DNA from: Spirochaetaceae bacterium
GTDB lineage: Bacteria > Spirochaetota > Spirochaetia > UBA9216
Direction: 5' to 3'
Length of the DNA: 5,630 bases
Assembly: GCA_028527945.1 (NCBI GenBank)
Contig: JAQQAK010000438.1
Coordinates: 1-5,630 of the forward strand
Every line of letters begins with the position of its first letter. Within the stretch, counting starts at the first letter, position 1. Shown here piece by piece: positions 1 to 5,559 of this stretch. The notes below the pieces were generated by a model that did not search any database, was not told where the DNA came from, and saw only the letters and a program-made list of their open reading frames with translations. The position numbers and the translations under genes are program-made.

Positions 1-173
1 TAAATATTCCAATGTCTATTAAAGACTGGGGAATTGATGAGAAAGAATTTCTTTCAAGAGTTGATACATTATCTGAAGAAGCTTTTGATGATCAATGTAC
101 AGGAGCAAATCCTCGTTATCCATTGATTAGTGAAATAAAAGAACTCTATCTTGCAGCCTATTATGGAAAATAG
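1..173 (+). CDS. adhE: AdhE-type iron-dependent alcohol dehydrogenase, C-terminal end (5' truncated)
   Basis: This is the last 56 codons of a gene that enters from the left edge, read from position 3 to the TAG at 171-173. The visible peptide contains AFDDQCTGANPRYPLISEIK and ends in AAYYGK. This is the hallmark C-terminus of the iron-containing alcohol dehydrogenase half of bifunctional AdhE (acetaldehyde-CoA dehydrogenase plus alcohol dehydrogenase). That cytoplasmic enzyme reduces acetyl-CoA to ethanol with NADH in fermentation. The catalytic and metal-binding parts lie outside the window, so a stand-alone Fe-ADH with the same tail cannot be excluded. The gene converges on the minus-strand tRNA and chemotaxis genes and is followed by two hairpins. 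Family assignment is from motif recognition; the role is from family knowledge. Confidence 0.88.
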   Translation, partial: NIPMSIKDWGIDEKEFLSRVDTLSEEAFDDQCTGANPRYPLISEIKELYLAAYYGK

Positions 174-184
174 TTAGAGACTAA

Positions 185-214
185 AACCTCTCACAGTTTT
201 TGAGAGAGGTTATT
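185..214 (+). terminator. Probable weak terminator after adhE
   Basis: An 8-bp perfect inverted repeat (185-192 with 204-211, AACCTCTC/GAGAGGTT) encloses an 11-base loop, 11 bases after the adhE stop. The plus-strand tail is only TTATTATTG, a poor U-tract. The minus-strand side carries TTTT directly after the stem, so the hairpin may act weakly in both directions between convergent units. Confidence 0.5.
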
Positions 215-300
215 ATTGTCAGAATTTCAGAACCGAGAAGTTTTTCAGTCTTAGGTGTTTGGAATTGTCACAGTATTTATAAATAAAATATTTACCCTTA

Positions 301-332
301 ATCCGGACTGTTTATTCAGTCCGGATTTTTTA
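301..332 (+). terminator. Strong intrinsic terminator, plus strand
   Basis: A perfect 10-bp GC-rich stem (301-310 ATCCGGACTG with 317-326 CAGTCCGGAT) and a 6-base loop are followed by a run of Ts from 326. The T-tract exists only on the plus side, so it ends rightward transcription. The nearest rightward gene is adhE, whose stop is 128 bases upstream, so this probably backs up the weaker hairpin at 185-214. Confidence 0.85.
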
Positions 333-395
333 TGCAAAGAGCTAAAACACCGAAAGAGACTATAACAGCTCTTCTAAACCACTTTACCTTCAAAC

Positions 396-427
396 AAAAA
401 AAGGAGACACCATAATAGTATCTCCTT
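396..427 (-). terminator. Intrinsic terminator of the tRNA-Val gene
   Basis: Read on the minus strand, AAGGAGA (427-421) pairs with TCTCCTT (407-401), and a second inner AC/GT pairing is possible beyond one mismatch. The stem runs straight into seven Ts (402-396). It lies 3 bases past the tRNA discriminator base, the expected place for the end of a monocistronic tRNA transcript. Confidence 0.8.
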
Positions 428-429
428 CA

Positions 430-503
430 TGGGCGACATTGGATTCGAACCAACGACCCCTTGCGTGTCGAGCAAGTGCTCTAACCAACTGAGCTAGCCG
501 CCC
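430..503 (-). tRNA. tRNA-Val (anticodon GAC)
   Basis: A complete 74-base cloverleaf can be folded by eye. It has a 7-bp acceptor stem (GGGCGGC with GTCGCCC, one G-U pair), a D-stem GCTC/GAGC, an anticodon stem CTTGC/GCAAG, a 5-base variable loop, a T-stem GTTGG/CCAAT and a T-loop TTCGAAT. The anticodon loop is TCGACAC, so the anticodon is GAC (valine). The discriminator base is A. The 3' CCA is not encoded (the next bases are TGA), so it must be added by a tRNA nucleotidyltransferase. One oddity is that position 33 is C where U is nearly universal. The gene stands alone between its own promoter and terminator. Confidence 0.93.
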
Positions 504-521
504 TGATATTTAAGTATCTGA

Positions 522-549
522 AGTATAGTAATTATTTAAAAATTGTCAA
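522..549 (-). promoter_or_regulatory. Sigma-70 type promoter of the tRNA-Val gene
   Basis: On the minus strand a perfect -35 TTGACA (549-544) and a -10 TATACT (527-522) are separated by 16 bases. Transcription would start near 515, about 11 bases before the mature tRNA 5' end at 503. The near-consensus hexamers fit strong stable-RNA expression. Confidence 0.82.
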
Positions 550-634
550 CATGCAACAGTTATGGAAGTTTCTAAGATTTTTATCACTAACTTTTTTTAA
601 TGTACTGTGAATCCATTAAGCACAACTCATAAAC

Positions 635-660
635 AAAAAAGCCGTCTTTAACAAGACAGC
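635..660 (-). terminator. Intrinsic terminator of the che operon
   Basis: On the minus strand GCTGTCTT (660-653) pairs with AAGACGGC (648-641), with one G-T wobble and a 4-base loop. Flanking AAA/TTT can extend the stem. Six Ts follow (640-635). It lies 19 bases after the cheY stop and marks the end of the operon. Confidence 0.9.
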
Positions 661-679
661 TTTAATAATTCATCTTTGA

Positions 680-1114
680 TTATCTTATAGACATAAGAAT
701 TCTTTCAAGAACCTTTGCTCGATCAAGAGGTTTTACAATATAATTTTTAGCACCAATCAACAAGGATTTCTTTACCAAATCCTGCTTTCCCAAAGCACTA
801 ATCATTATAACCTTTGCATCTTTATCGAATTCAATAATCTTTTCTAAAGCGGTTACACCATCCATTCTTGGCATAGTTATATCCATAGTTACAAAGTCTA
901 CATTAGGATACTGCTCTTTATATTTTTCATAACCTTCCTGGCCATCAGAAGCAGTACCTACTATATCAAATCCCTCAGAAGTTAAAATCTGACTAATTTG
1001 TTTTGTTACAAACATGGAATCATCAACAATAAGAACTCTATAACTTGTTCCATCAGGCTTTTGTCCATCTGGAGTTCTTTCATTAATATTTGGAAAATCC
1101 TGCTTATTCTTCAT
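680..1114 (-). CDS. cheY: Chemotaxis response regulator CheY
   Basis: This is a single-domain receiver protein of 144 residues with no output domain. Phosphorylated by CheA, CheY diffuses to the flagellar switch and changes motor rotation. Visible motifs are the acidic pair D31-D32 in VLIVDDS, the phospho-acceptor D78 in FVTMDITMPRMDG, S106 in the Thr/Ser switch position (MISAL), Y125 in the aromatic switch position, and K128 in IVKP. About 24 polar residues precede the receiver fold, so the protein is longer than enteric CheY (about 129 residues). The ATG at 1114 is preceded by AGGAG at 1125-1121 with 6 bases of spacing. The start lies 12 bases after the cheX stop. It is the last gene of the operon, next to the phosphatase expected to act on it. 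Confidence 0.95.
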   Translation of the reverse strand: MKNKQDFPNINERTPDGQKPDGTSYRVLIVDDSMFVTKQISQILTSEGFDIVGTASDGQEGYEKYKEQYPNVDFVTMDITMPRMDGVTALEKIIEFDKDAKVIMISALGKQDLVKKSLLIGAKNYIVKPLDRAKVLERILMSIR

Positions 1115-1126
1115 CTCTCTCTCCTG

Positions 1127-1588
1127 CTATCGTTCTCTTACAGCAACATTTATTTCCATCTTGCCTTGGCTCATTTCAATAGGAACTATTAAAGCCTCTA
1201 CTCCGGTATCAGAAACTTCCATATTGGTACCAGTAAAAATCGCAGGTGGAGTCAAATCGAAAGTAAAACCCAATTCATGTAGTTTTGTTATAGCTTGAGC
1301 TGTAATCATATTAGCAAGCTCTGTTATAGTAGCTTTTGCCATATCATCAAACTCTGCCATTTCTTCACCATTCATTTCACTGGCGATTTTTAAAGCTGTT
1401 GCTTCATTCATATCAAAAAGAACTCTTCCTTCAACATCACCAGCTAAACCAACAATGGCAGCAACTCCTAAAACAGGTTGTGAAGTTGATTTCAAATAAA
1501 GTTCTCCTCTATTTATATCAGAATCGACAACTTCTTTAATAATATTAAATGCAGCTTCAACAAACGGGTTTATATACTCTACTCTCAT
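1127..1588 (-). CDS. cheX: CheY-P phosphatase CheX
   Basis: The protein has 153 residues and belongs to the CheC/CheX/FliY phosphatase family. These proteins hydrolyse the acyl phosphate on CheY and so reset the motor signal; in spirochaetes CheX takes the place of CheZ. The active-site pair is visible as E90 and N93 in TELANMITAQA, the single E-x-x-N motif of CheX (CheC usually has two). Before it lies the expected beta-rich half (GVAAIVGLAGDVEGRVLF, about 41-58). I start the gene at ATG 1588 rather than the in-frame TTG at 1591. The AGGAG at 1599-1595 stands 6 bases from the ATG but only 3 from the TTG. That Shine-Dalgarno overlaps the TAG of the preceding CheR-like frame, so the two are probably translationally coupled. 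The cheY start follows 12 bases after the stop. Confidence 0.93.
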   Translation of the reverse strand: MRVEYINPFVEAAFNIIKEVVDSDINRGELYLKSTSQPVLGVAAIVGLAGDVEGRVLFDMNEATALKIASEMNGEEMAEFDDMAKATITELANMITAQAITKLHELGFTFDLTPPAIFTGTNMEVSDTGVEALIVPIEMSQGKMEINVAVRER

Positions 1589-1594
1589 CAAAAA

Positions 1595-1599
1595 CTCCT
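1595..1599 (-). promoter_or_regulatory. Ribosome binding site of cheX, overlapping the upstream stop codon
   Basis: AGGAG on the minus strand shares bases with the TAG (1600-1598) that ends the CheR-like frame. Its spacing decides the cheX start in favour of ATG 1588. The overlap means ribosomes finishing the CheR-like frame would arrive directly at the cheX start region, so loss of translation upstream could also lower CheX. Confidence 0.75.
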
Positions 1600-2347
1600 A
1601 TATTTTTTTATAAGCTGGTATTTTGCCTTCTGCAACAGATTGCCAGCCCTCATCAGAAATAACTTCATTAGCACCTACGACTAAGATCCCTCCCGGTTTA
1701 ATTTTTTCTTTAAATATTTCAAGTAATTTTCTCTGCTCTTCTACTGCTAAATATGAAAGTACATCACGCACTATTATTAAGTCAACAGGTGGAAACTGAT
1801 TATTTTGTAATACATCATGATATTCAAATAAAATTAGATCTTTTATTTCAGTTTTAAAGTGCCAGCCGTTTCTACCTTCTGCTATAAAATTATCATACAT
1901 TGCAGGAACATTGGTCTTTGCAAAAATAAGATTAGGAGCAGTCGATATATTTAAAAGATCCGCATCATTTGCGTAAATCTTTATCTGCCCTGCAGGATAT
2001 TTTTCTCTCAACATGCTTGCAGCAGAATATGTTTCTTCACCCTTTCCACAACCGATATTCCATACACTATATAAACCATCAACTGAAGCTGGTAAAATAT
2101 TTTTAAAGGAGTCAGCATAATCCTGCTCCCAAAAATGACCTGTATATGGAGAATCAAATCCGTTAAGAAATTCTTCAGCATCTGTTACATTCTGAAGCTG
2201 AACAGAAAGCCCCTTTGAAGTTCTGGCTTCTGACCACTTGGTTAATCTATTTTTAACCCAAGCCTCATTTATAGAACTAACACCAAAAACGTTTAAAGCG
2301 CCTAATGATTCAACAAAAAAAGAAAAATTATTATTTACGCTTTCTTT
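1598..2347 (-). CDS. CheR-like methyltransferase-fold module, in frame after the CheW stop, no start codon
   Basis: An open frame of 249 codons runs from the codon after the CheW TAA to the TAG at 1600-1598, in the same frame as CheW. With numbering from the first codon after the TAA, it shows a CheR-type SAM-binding fold: WNIGCGKGEETYS (96-108, motif I), YANDAD (125-130, the acidic SAM site), VDLIIVRDVLSYL (188-200, where CheR has a CRNV.iYF motif) and PGGILVVGANEVIS near the end. It departs from true CheR. The T..FFRE region reads YTGHFWEQ, so the conserved Arg is absent. CRN is VRD, and the helical N-terminal domain is short or missing. There is no ATG, GTG or TTG before ATG 2014, which is residue 112 and lies after motif I. 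A protein started there would lack a complete fold. I read it as the second half of a CheW-CheR-like fusion, probably a non-catalytic array component. It may be unexpressed, made by read-through, or part of a recently broken gene. Confidence 0.75.
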   Translation of the reverse strand, partial: KESVNNNFSFFVESLGALNVFGVSSINEAWVKNRLTKWSEARTSKGLSVQLQNVTDAEEFLNGFDSPYTGHFWEQDYADSFKNILPASVDGLYSVWNIGCGKGEETYSAASMLREKYPAGQIKIYANDADLLNISTAPNLIFAKTNVPAMYDNFIAEGRNGWHFKTEIKDLILFEYHDVLQNNQFPPVDLIIVRDVLSYLAVEEQRKLLEIFKEKIKPGGILVVGANEVISDEGWQSVAEGKIPAYKKI

Positions 2348-2350
2348 TTA
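2348..2350 (-). other. In-frame TAA separating CheW from the CheR-like module
   Basis: The codons around it on the minus strand are GAA CCG TAA AAA GAA AGC. Upstream and downstream frames are identical, so one base change (for example to CAA, AAA or GAA) would give one 446-residue protein. No insertion or deletion is needed. I see no recoding hairpin or Sec context near it by eye. Confidence 0.8.
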
Positions 2351-2938
2351 CGGTTCAGGCAAAGCAAGATAAGCAGTAGGAAGAGGTTTAGTTATGGTCG
2401 ATCTTATTCCACCCTGCTGCATTGCTGATTCAGCAGCATTCTGATCAAAAACCCTTTCTACATCAAGAATAATGTATAATTTTTCCTGATTCTCAACAAT
2501 TCCTTTTATAAATTTTATATTTATATCACCGAACAATGGATGCGGCGGCTGAATTTTTTCAGAAGAAATACCAACAACCTTATCGATACTGTCTACTATA
2601 ACACCAAGAGTATTGTCTTCCAACCTCAGAATCACCATATTCTCAGGACCATTATTCTCAGGAATTGGTAAATTAAACATCAACCGCAAATCTATTACCG
2701 AAATAATATCTCCACGTAAATTATATACGCCCTTTACAAATGGAATTGAATTAGGGACATAAGTAAATTTTGAAGCCTTGGATATTTCCTTGACTTTCAT
2801 TATGTCAATTCCATAGTCTTTTCCGCCAAGAGAAAAGGTTACCATTTTATAATCGATAACCTCCGCGGCTGATCGCGCATCGTCATGCTCTTCACTGACA
2901 AAATCTAAATCTTTCAATTCAACTAATTCAGAACTCAT
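2348..2938 (-). CDS. cheW: Chemotaxis coupling protein CheW (N-terminal half of a probable CheW-CheR-like fusion)
   Basis: CheW is an adaptor with an SH3-like double-barrel fold that links CheA to methyl-accepting receptors in the membrane-bound array; it has no enzymatic activity. The product as read has 196 residues. Residues 1-27 are a polar acidic extension, and 28-165 are the CheW domain, with YGIDIMKVKEI, the signature VYNLRGDIISVIDLR (NLRG at 73-76) and LYIILDVERVF. Residues 166-196 are a Pro/Gln-rich tail ending LPEP, which looks like an interdomain linker rather than a natural C-terminus. Enteric CheW is about 167 residues. The ATG at 2938 lies 14 bases after the cheA stop, with AGGTGAGG as Shine-Dalgarno. 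The TAA at 2350-2348 is followed in the same frame by a CheR-like module, so the functional gene may be longer. Confidence 0.94.
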   Translation of the reverse strand: MSSELVELKDLDFVSEEHDDARSAAEVIDYKMVTFSLGGKDYGIDIMKVKEISKASKFTYVPNSIPFVKGVYNLRGDIISVIDLRLMFNLPIPENNGPENMVILRLEDNTLGVIVDSIDKVVGISSEKIQPPHPLFGDINIKFIKGIVENQEKLYIILDVERVFDQNAAESAMQQGGIRSTITKPLPTAYLALPEP

Positions 2939-2952
2939 ACTGCCTCACCTAA

Positions 2953-5304
2953 TTAGATTGTAGCTTCCCGCAGCTTACGTTCTTCTATTTCCCTTTTAAG
3001 ACCTAAATCAAGCAACTGACTTACATCTATAATTAAAGAAACAGTTCCGTCTCCGAGAATTGTTGCTCCAGCAATACCTGGAGAATTTGTATATTTATCC
3101 TTTAGCGGTTTAATAACAACATCTTCTTCTCCTATCAGAGAATCGACCATAAGTCCCATTTTTTTATCACCGCTTCCAACAATTACAATGAAGTAATAAT
3201 CTCCAGTTTCTTCAGTTGGTATTCTAAAAAGACGATTAAGCCTTATGAGTGAGACAACATCCTGACGAACATTAAAAACCTCATAATTATCAATCATCTT
3301 TATATCTTCAGGCTTAATTCGGTGACTGTCAACAACAGATGTTATTGGTATTGCATATATTTCTGTTCCAACACGAACAAGCAACCCCTGAATTATAGCT
3401 AATGTCAATGGAAGCTTTATAGTAAATACTGAGCCACTCCCCTTTTCAGAATAAACACTAACTGTACCGTTAAGTTTTTCAATCTGTTTCCTAACAACAT
3501 CAAGACCTACTCCACGTCCGGAAATATTTGTTACTTCCTTTGCTGTAGAAAATCCAGGTTCAAAAATCAGATTAAAAGCCTCTACATCTGAAAGGCTCTT
3601 GGAAGGATGAATTAAACCATTATCAATAGCTTTCTGCCTTACCTTCTCAACATCAATACCTTTACCATCATCGCTAACTTCAATAACAATCATGTTACCT
3701 TCATTACGTGCTTTAAGCATTACTGTTCCATTCTCAGGCTTACCAGCGGCGGCTCTTTCTTCAGGACTCTCAATTCCATGATCTACAGAATTACGTACAC
3801 AGTGAATAAGCGGATCAAGAAGATCATCTATAACAGACTTATCAAGTTCTGTGTCCTGTCCTTCAATAATAAGTTTAATATCTTTACCGCAAGAACGGGA
3901 AAGATCTCTTACAAGCCTTGGAAAACGTGAAAAGATCTGAGATATGGGAACCATTCGAATCTGCATTACACCTTCCTGCAGCTCACTTGTGGTTCTTGCA
4001 AGGCTCTGAGAAGTATTCTGAAACTTGGCAATAGTTGTTTTTAGTTCGCTTTCTACACCATCAAATACTGTATATAAGTTTCCGTACCGCTCATTGATAT
4101 CAGCCTTGATATCTTTTATTTCAGCACCCTTTTGAATATTCTGTAGATATTCAGGAAGCTTGTCAAACAGTTCTTTCAAACGTTCTCTAAAATTGTTATT
4201 ACAAACCTGTAATTCAAGTATATTTTCATTAAAACTGGAGTTTATCTGATTAAACGAAGCTTTTGTGATTACCGTTTCAGAAACAAGATTAAGAAGATTA
4301 TCAATTCTTCTTGAATCAACTCTCAATATTGATCCACTATTTTTGTTTGACTTTTTGGTTTCTTTTTTTGCGCTTTCTTTTCCAGCAGAAGCAGCTTCTT
4401 TTTTGTTATCAGCAGAAGAATTATCTTTTTTCTGAGCTGTTTCTACTTCAGGATCAGCAGCCTTTGGCTCTTCAGTCTTTACTTCATCAACACTTTCAGT
4501 TGCTGAACTATCTATTTCATTCCCTATCTCATTTACAGTAGAGCTTAAAACAACATCAGGGATGTCTATAGCTTTTTCGATATCCTCAACGTCAACTTCA
4601 GTAGCTATATAAAAATCAGCTTCAGGATAAAAAACATCTTTATATAGATCGTCCAAATCCGGAATAGATTTTAAAATTCTACCATTCTTTTTCAAAGCAG
4701 CGTAAATCTGTACACCACCAACAGTATTCATCGGATTGTTCTCATCATAATTGATGTGAACAAATATAAGCTTTTCTCTGTCAGAACACTGCTCTTGAAG
4801 CTCCAAAGCTTCGTACTCTGAAAGGCCTTCTGCTTCTTTTGCCGAAGCAGAAGATGCTGCCGCAGGCGCCTTTGGTGTTGGCGCAGACGCAGCCGGTTTT
4901 GGACTGTCTTTACCGATAAACTCTTCAAGTCGCCCGGATATCTGGCTGATATCTTCCTGATAAACACCGCCGTCAGAGCGTGCCTCAAGCATTGCCTTGA
5001 TAATATCAATAGCAGATAAAATAGTATCTACTACTTCGGTAGTTACTTCTACATTGCCCGAACGTATTTCATCAAGGGTGTCTTCGCACAGATGTGTAAA
5101 ATGAGCAAGCTCATCCATCTGCACCGTTCCAGCGGCCCCCTTTAAGGTATGTGCTGCTCTAAATATTTCATCAACAGCTTCCTTATTATGGGGTTCGTTT
5201 TCCAGTACAAGAATATTCTGCTCAAAAGTATCAACCTGAAGCTCAGCTTCCATGAAAAAGTCTTTAAGCAATTCTTCGTTATTAGGGTCTAGGTAATCAC
5301 TCAT
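2953..5304 (-). CDS. cheA: Chemotaxis sensor histidine kinase CheA
   Basis: This is a 783-residue cytoplasmic kinase that autophosphorylates under receptor control and donates phosphate to CheY. Domains in order are: P1 Hpt (about 8-130) with the phospho-accepting H52 in AAHTLKGAAGT; P2 response-regulator docking (about 175-260); an Ala/Glu/Lys/Ser-rich linker (about 262-323); P3 dimerisation (about 324-450); P4 ATP-binding HATPase (about 451-633); and P5 CheW-like (about 634-775). P4 motifs are the N box HCVRNSVDHG (501-510), G1 DDGKGID (545-551), an F-box region FEPGFSTA (581-588) and G2 GRGVGLD (596-602). P3 is roughly twice the usual length of about 65 residues, with extra helical sequence at about 362-425. 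A second short linker (about 133-160) is Ala/Pro/Ser-rich. The start MSDYLDP fits treponemal CheA from memory. No Shine-Dalgarno precedes the ATG at 5304, and a promoter lies only 10 bases upstream. It is the first gene of the operon. Confidence 0.96.
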   Translation of the reverse strand: MSDYLDPNNEELLKDFFMEAELQVDTFEQNILVLENEPHNKEAVDEIFRAAHTLKGAAGTVQMDELAHFTHLCEDTLDEIRSGNVEVTTEVVDTILSAIDIIKAMLEARSDGGVYQEDISQISGRLEEFIGKDSPKPAASAPTPKAPAAASSASAKEAEGLSEYEALELQEQCSDREKLIFVHINYDENNPMNTVGGVQIYAALKKNGRILKSIPDLDDLYKDVFYPEADFYIATEVDVEDIEKAIDIPDVVLSSTVNEIGNEIDSSATESVDEVKTEEPKAADPEVETAQKKDNSSADNKKEAASAGKESAKKETKKSNKNSGSILRVDSRRIDNLLNLVSETVITKASFNQINSSFNENILELQVCNNNFRERLKELFDKLPEYLQNIQKGAEIKDIKADINERYGNLYTVFDGVESELKTTIAKFQNTSQSLARTTSELQEGVMQIRMVPISQIFSRFPRLVRDLSRSCGKDIKLIIEGQDTELDKSVIDDLLDPLIHCVRNSVDHGIESPEERAAAGKPENGTVMLKARNEGNMIVIEVSDDGKGIDVEKVRQKAIDNGLIHPSKSLSDVEAFNLIFEPGFSTAKEVTNISGRGVGLDVVRKQIEKLNGTVSVYSEKGSGSVFTIKLPLTLAIIQGLLVRVGTEIYAIPITSVVDSHRIKPEDIKMIDNYEVFNVRQDVVSLIRLNRLFRIPTEETGDYYFIVIVGSGDKKMGLMVDSLIGEEDVVIKPLKDKYTNSPGIAGATILGDGTVSLIIDVSQLLDLGLKREIEERKLREATI

Positions 5305-5559
5305 CTTAATATTAATGATATCAATTAAGAGTTTTAAGTCAAGACTTTTTTTATCAAGTTTTCAATTGCGGTCTATATTTTTACCTTTTTAAGATTTTCT
5401 GAAAAAAACATGAAATCAGTTTTCTCAATTACTATAATTATAGTGGAGTGTTGATTTTATTTATGCATAAAAAAATTACTTCTTTCTATAATTTTCAACG
5501 AACTCTTTGTTTTCTCCAAAAAATATAAAGCACTATTTAATATAAAGGTGGATATTAGA
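5305..5559. other. Divergent intergenic region between cheA and the secreted-protein gene
   Basis: These 255 very AT-rich bases hold no credible gene. The left end contains the cheA promoter. In the middle are two short perfect palindromes, CTATAATTATAG (5432-5443) and TTATGCATAA (5461-5470), 17 bases apart. TATAAT hexamers that could serve the rightward gene occur at 5433-5438 and 5487-5492, but neither has a recognisable -35 at 16-18 bases. The rightward promoter is therefore unresolved. Confidence 0.5.
5315..5342 (-). promoter_or_regulatory. Sigma-70 type promoter of the che operon, nearly leaderless
   Basis: On the minus strand TTGACT (5342-5337) and TATCAT (5320-5315) are separated by 16 bases. 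Only 10 bases (5314-5305) separate the -10 from the cheA ATG. A start about 7 bases past the -10 would leave a leader of about 3-4 bases. That agrees with the lack of any GGAG-like sequence before this ATG. The -35 lies inside a 12-base inverted repeat (5336-5347, AAGTC-TT-GACTT on the minus strand), which could be an operator. Confidence 0.6.

Noticed and set aside
265..294. Promoter-like TTGTCA-N18-TATTTA on the plus strand, suggesting a small RNA
   Set aside because: The predicted start falls inside the terminator stem at 301, so no meaningful transcript would result.
337..373. 7-bp inverted repeat AAGAGCT/AGCTCTT with a 23-base spacer
   Set aside because: The loop is long and there is no T-tract on either side; it is likely chance in the intergenic gap.
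332..415. 27-codon plus-strand ORF (MQRAKTPKE...) between the terminators
   Set aside because: Its ATG lies in the T-tract of the strong terminator, it has no Shine-Dalgarno and it overlaps the tRNA terminator hairpin.
1589..1591. TTG as the cheX start
   Set aside because: It is only 3 bases from the Shine-Dalgarno, and an ATG follows immediately with better spacing.
1598..2014. Independent 138-residue protein starting at ATG 2014
   Set aside because: It would begin just after SAM motif I, lacks half the fold, and has no good ribosome binding site at this ATG.
4728..5009. 93-codon minus-strand ORF inside cheA in another frame
   Set aside because: It lies wholly within the conserved cheA coding sequence and its Arg/Leu/Gln-rich composition is typical of a frame shadow.
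5365..5395. Sigma-28-like motif (TAAA ... CCGCAA) upstream of cheA on the minus strand
   Set aside because: The -10 part matches GCCGATAA poorly, and the sigma-70 type promoter nearer cheA is much better.
5410..5529. Tiny plus-strand ORFs from ATG 5410 (14 codons) and ATG 5463 (21 codons)
   Set aside because: They are very short, lack properly spaced ribosome binding sites and have no recognisable content.
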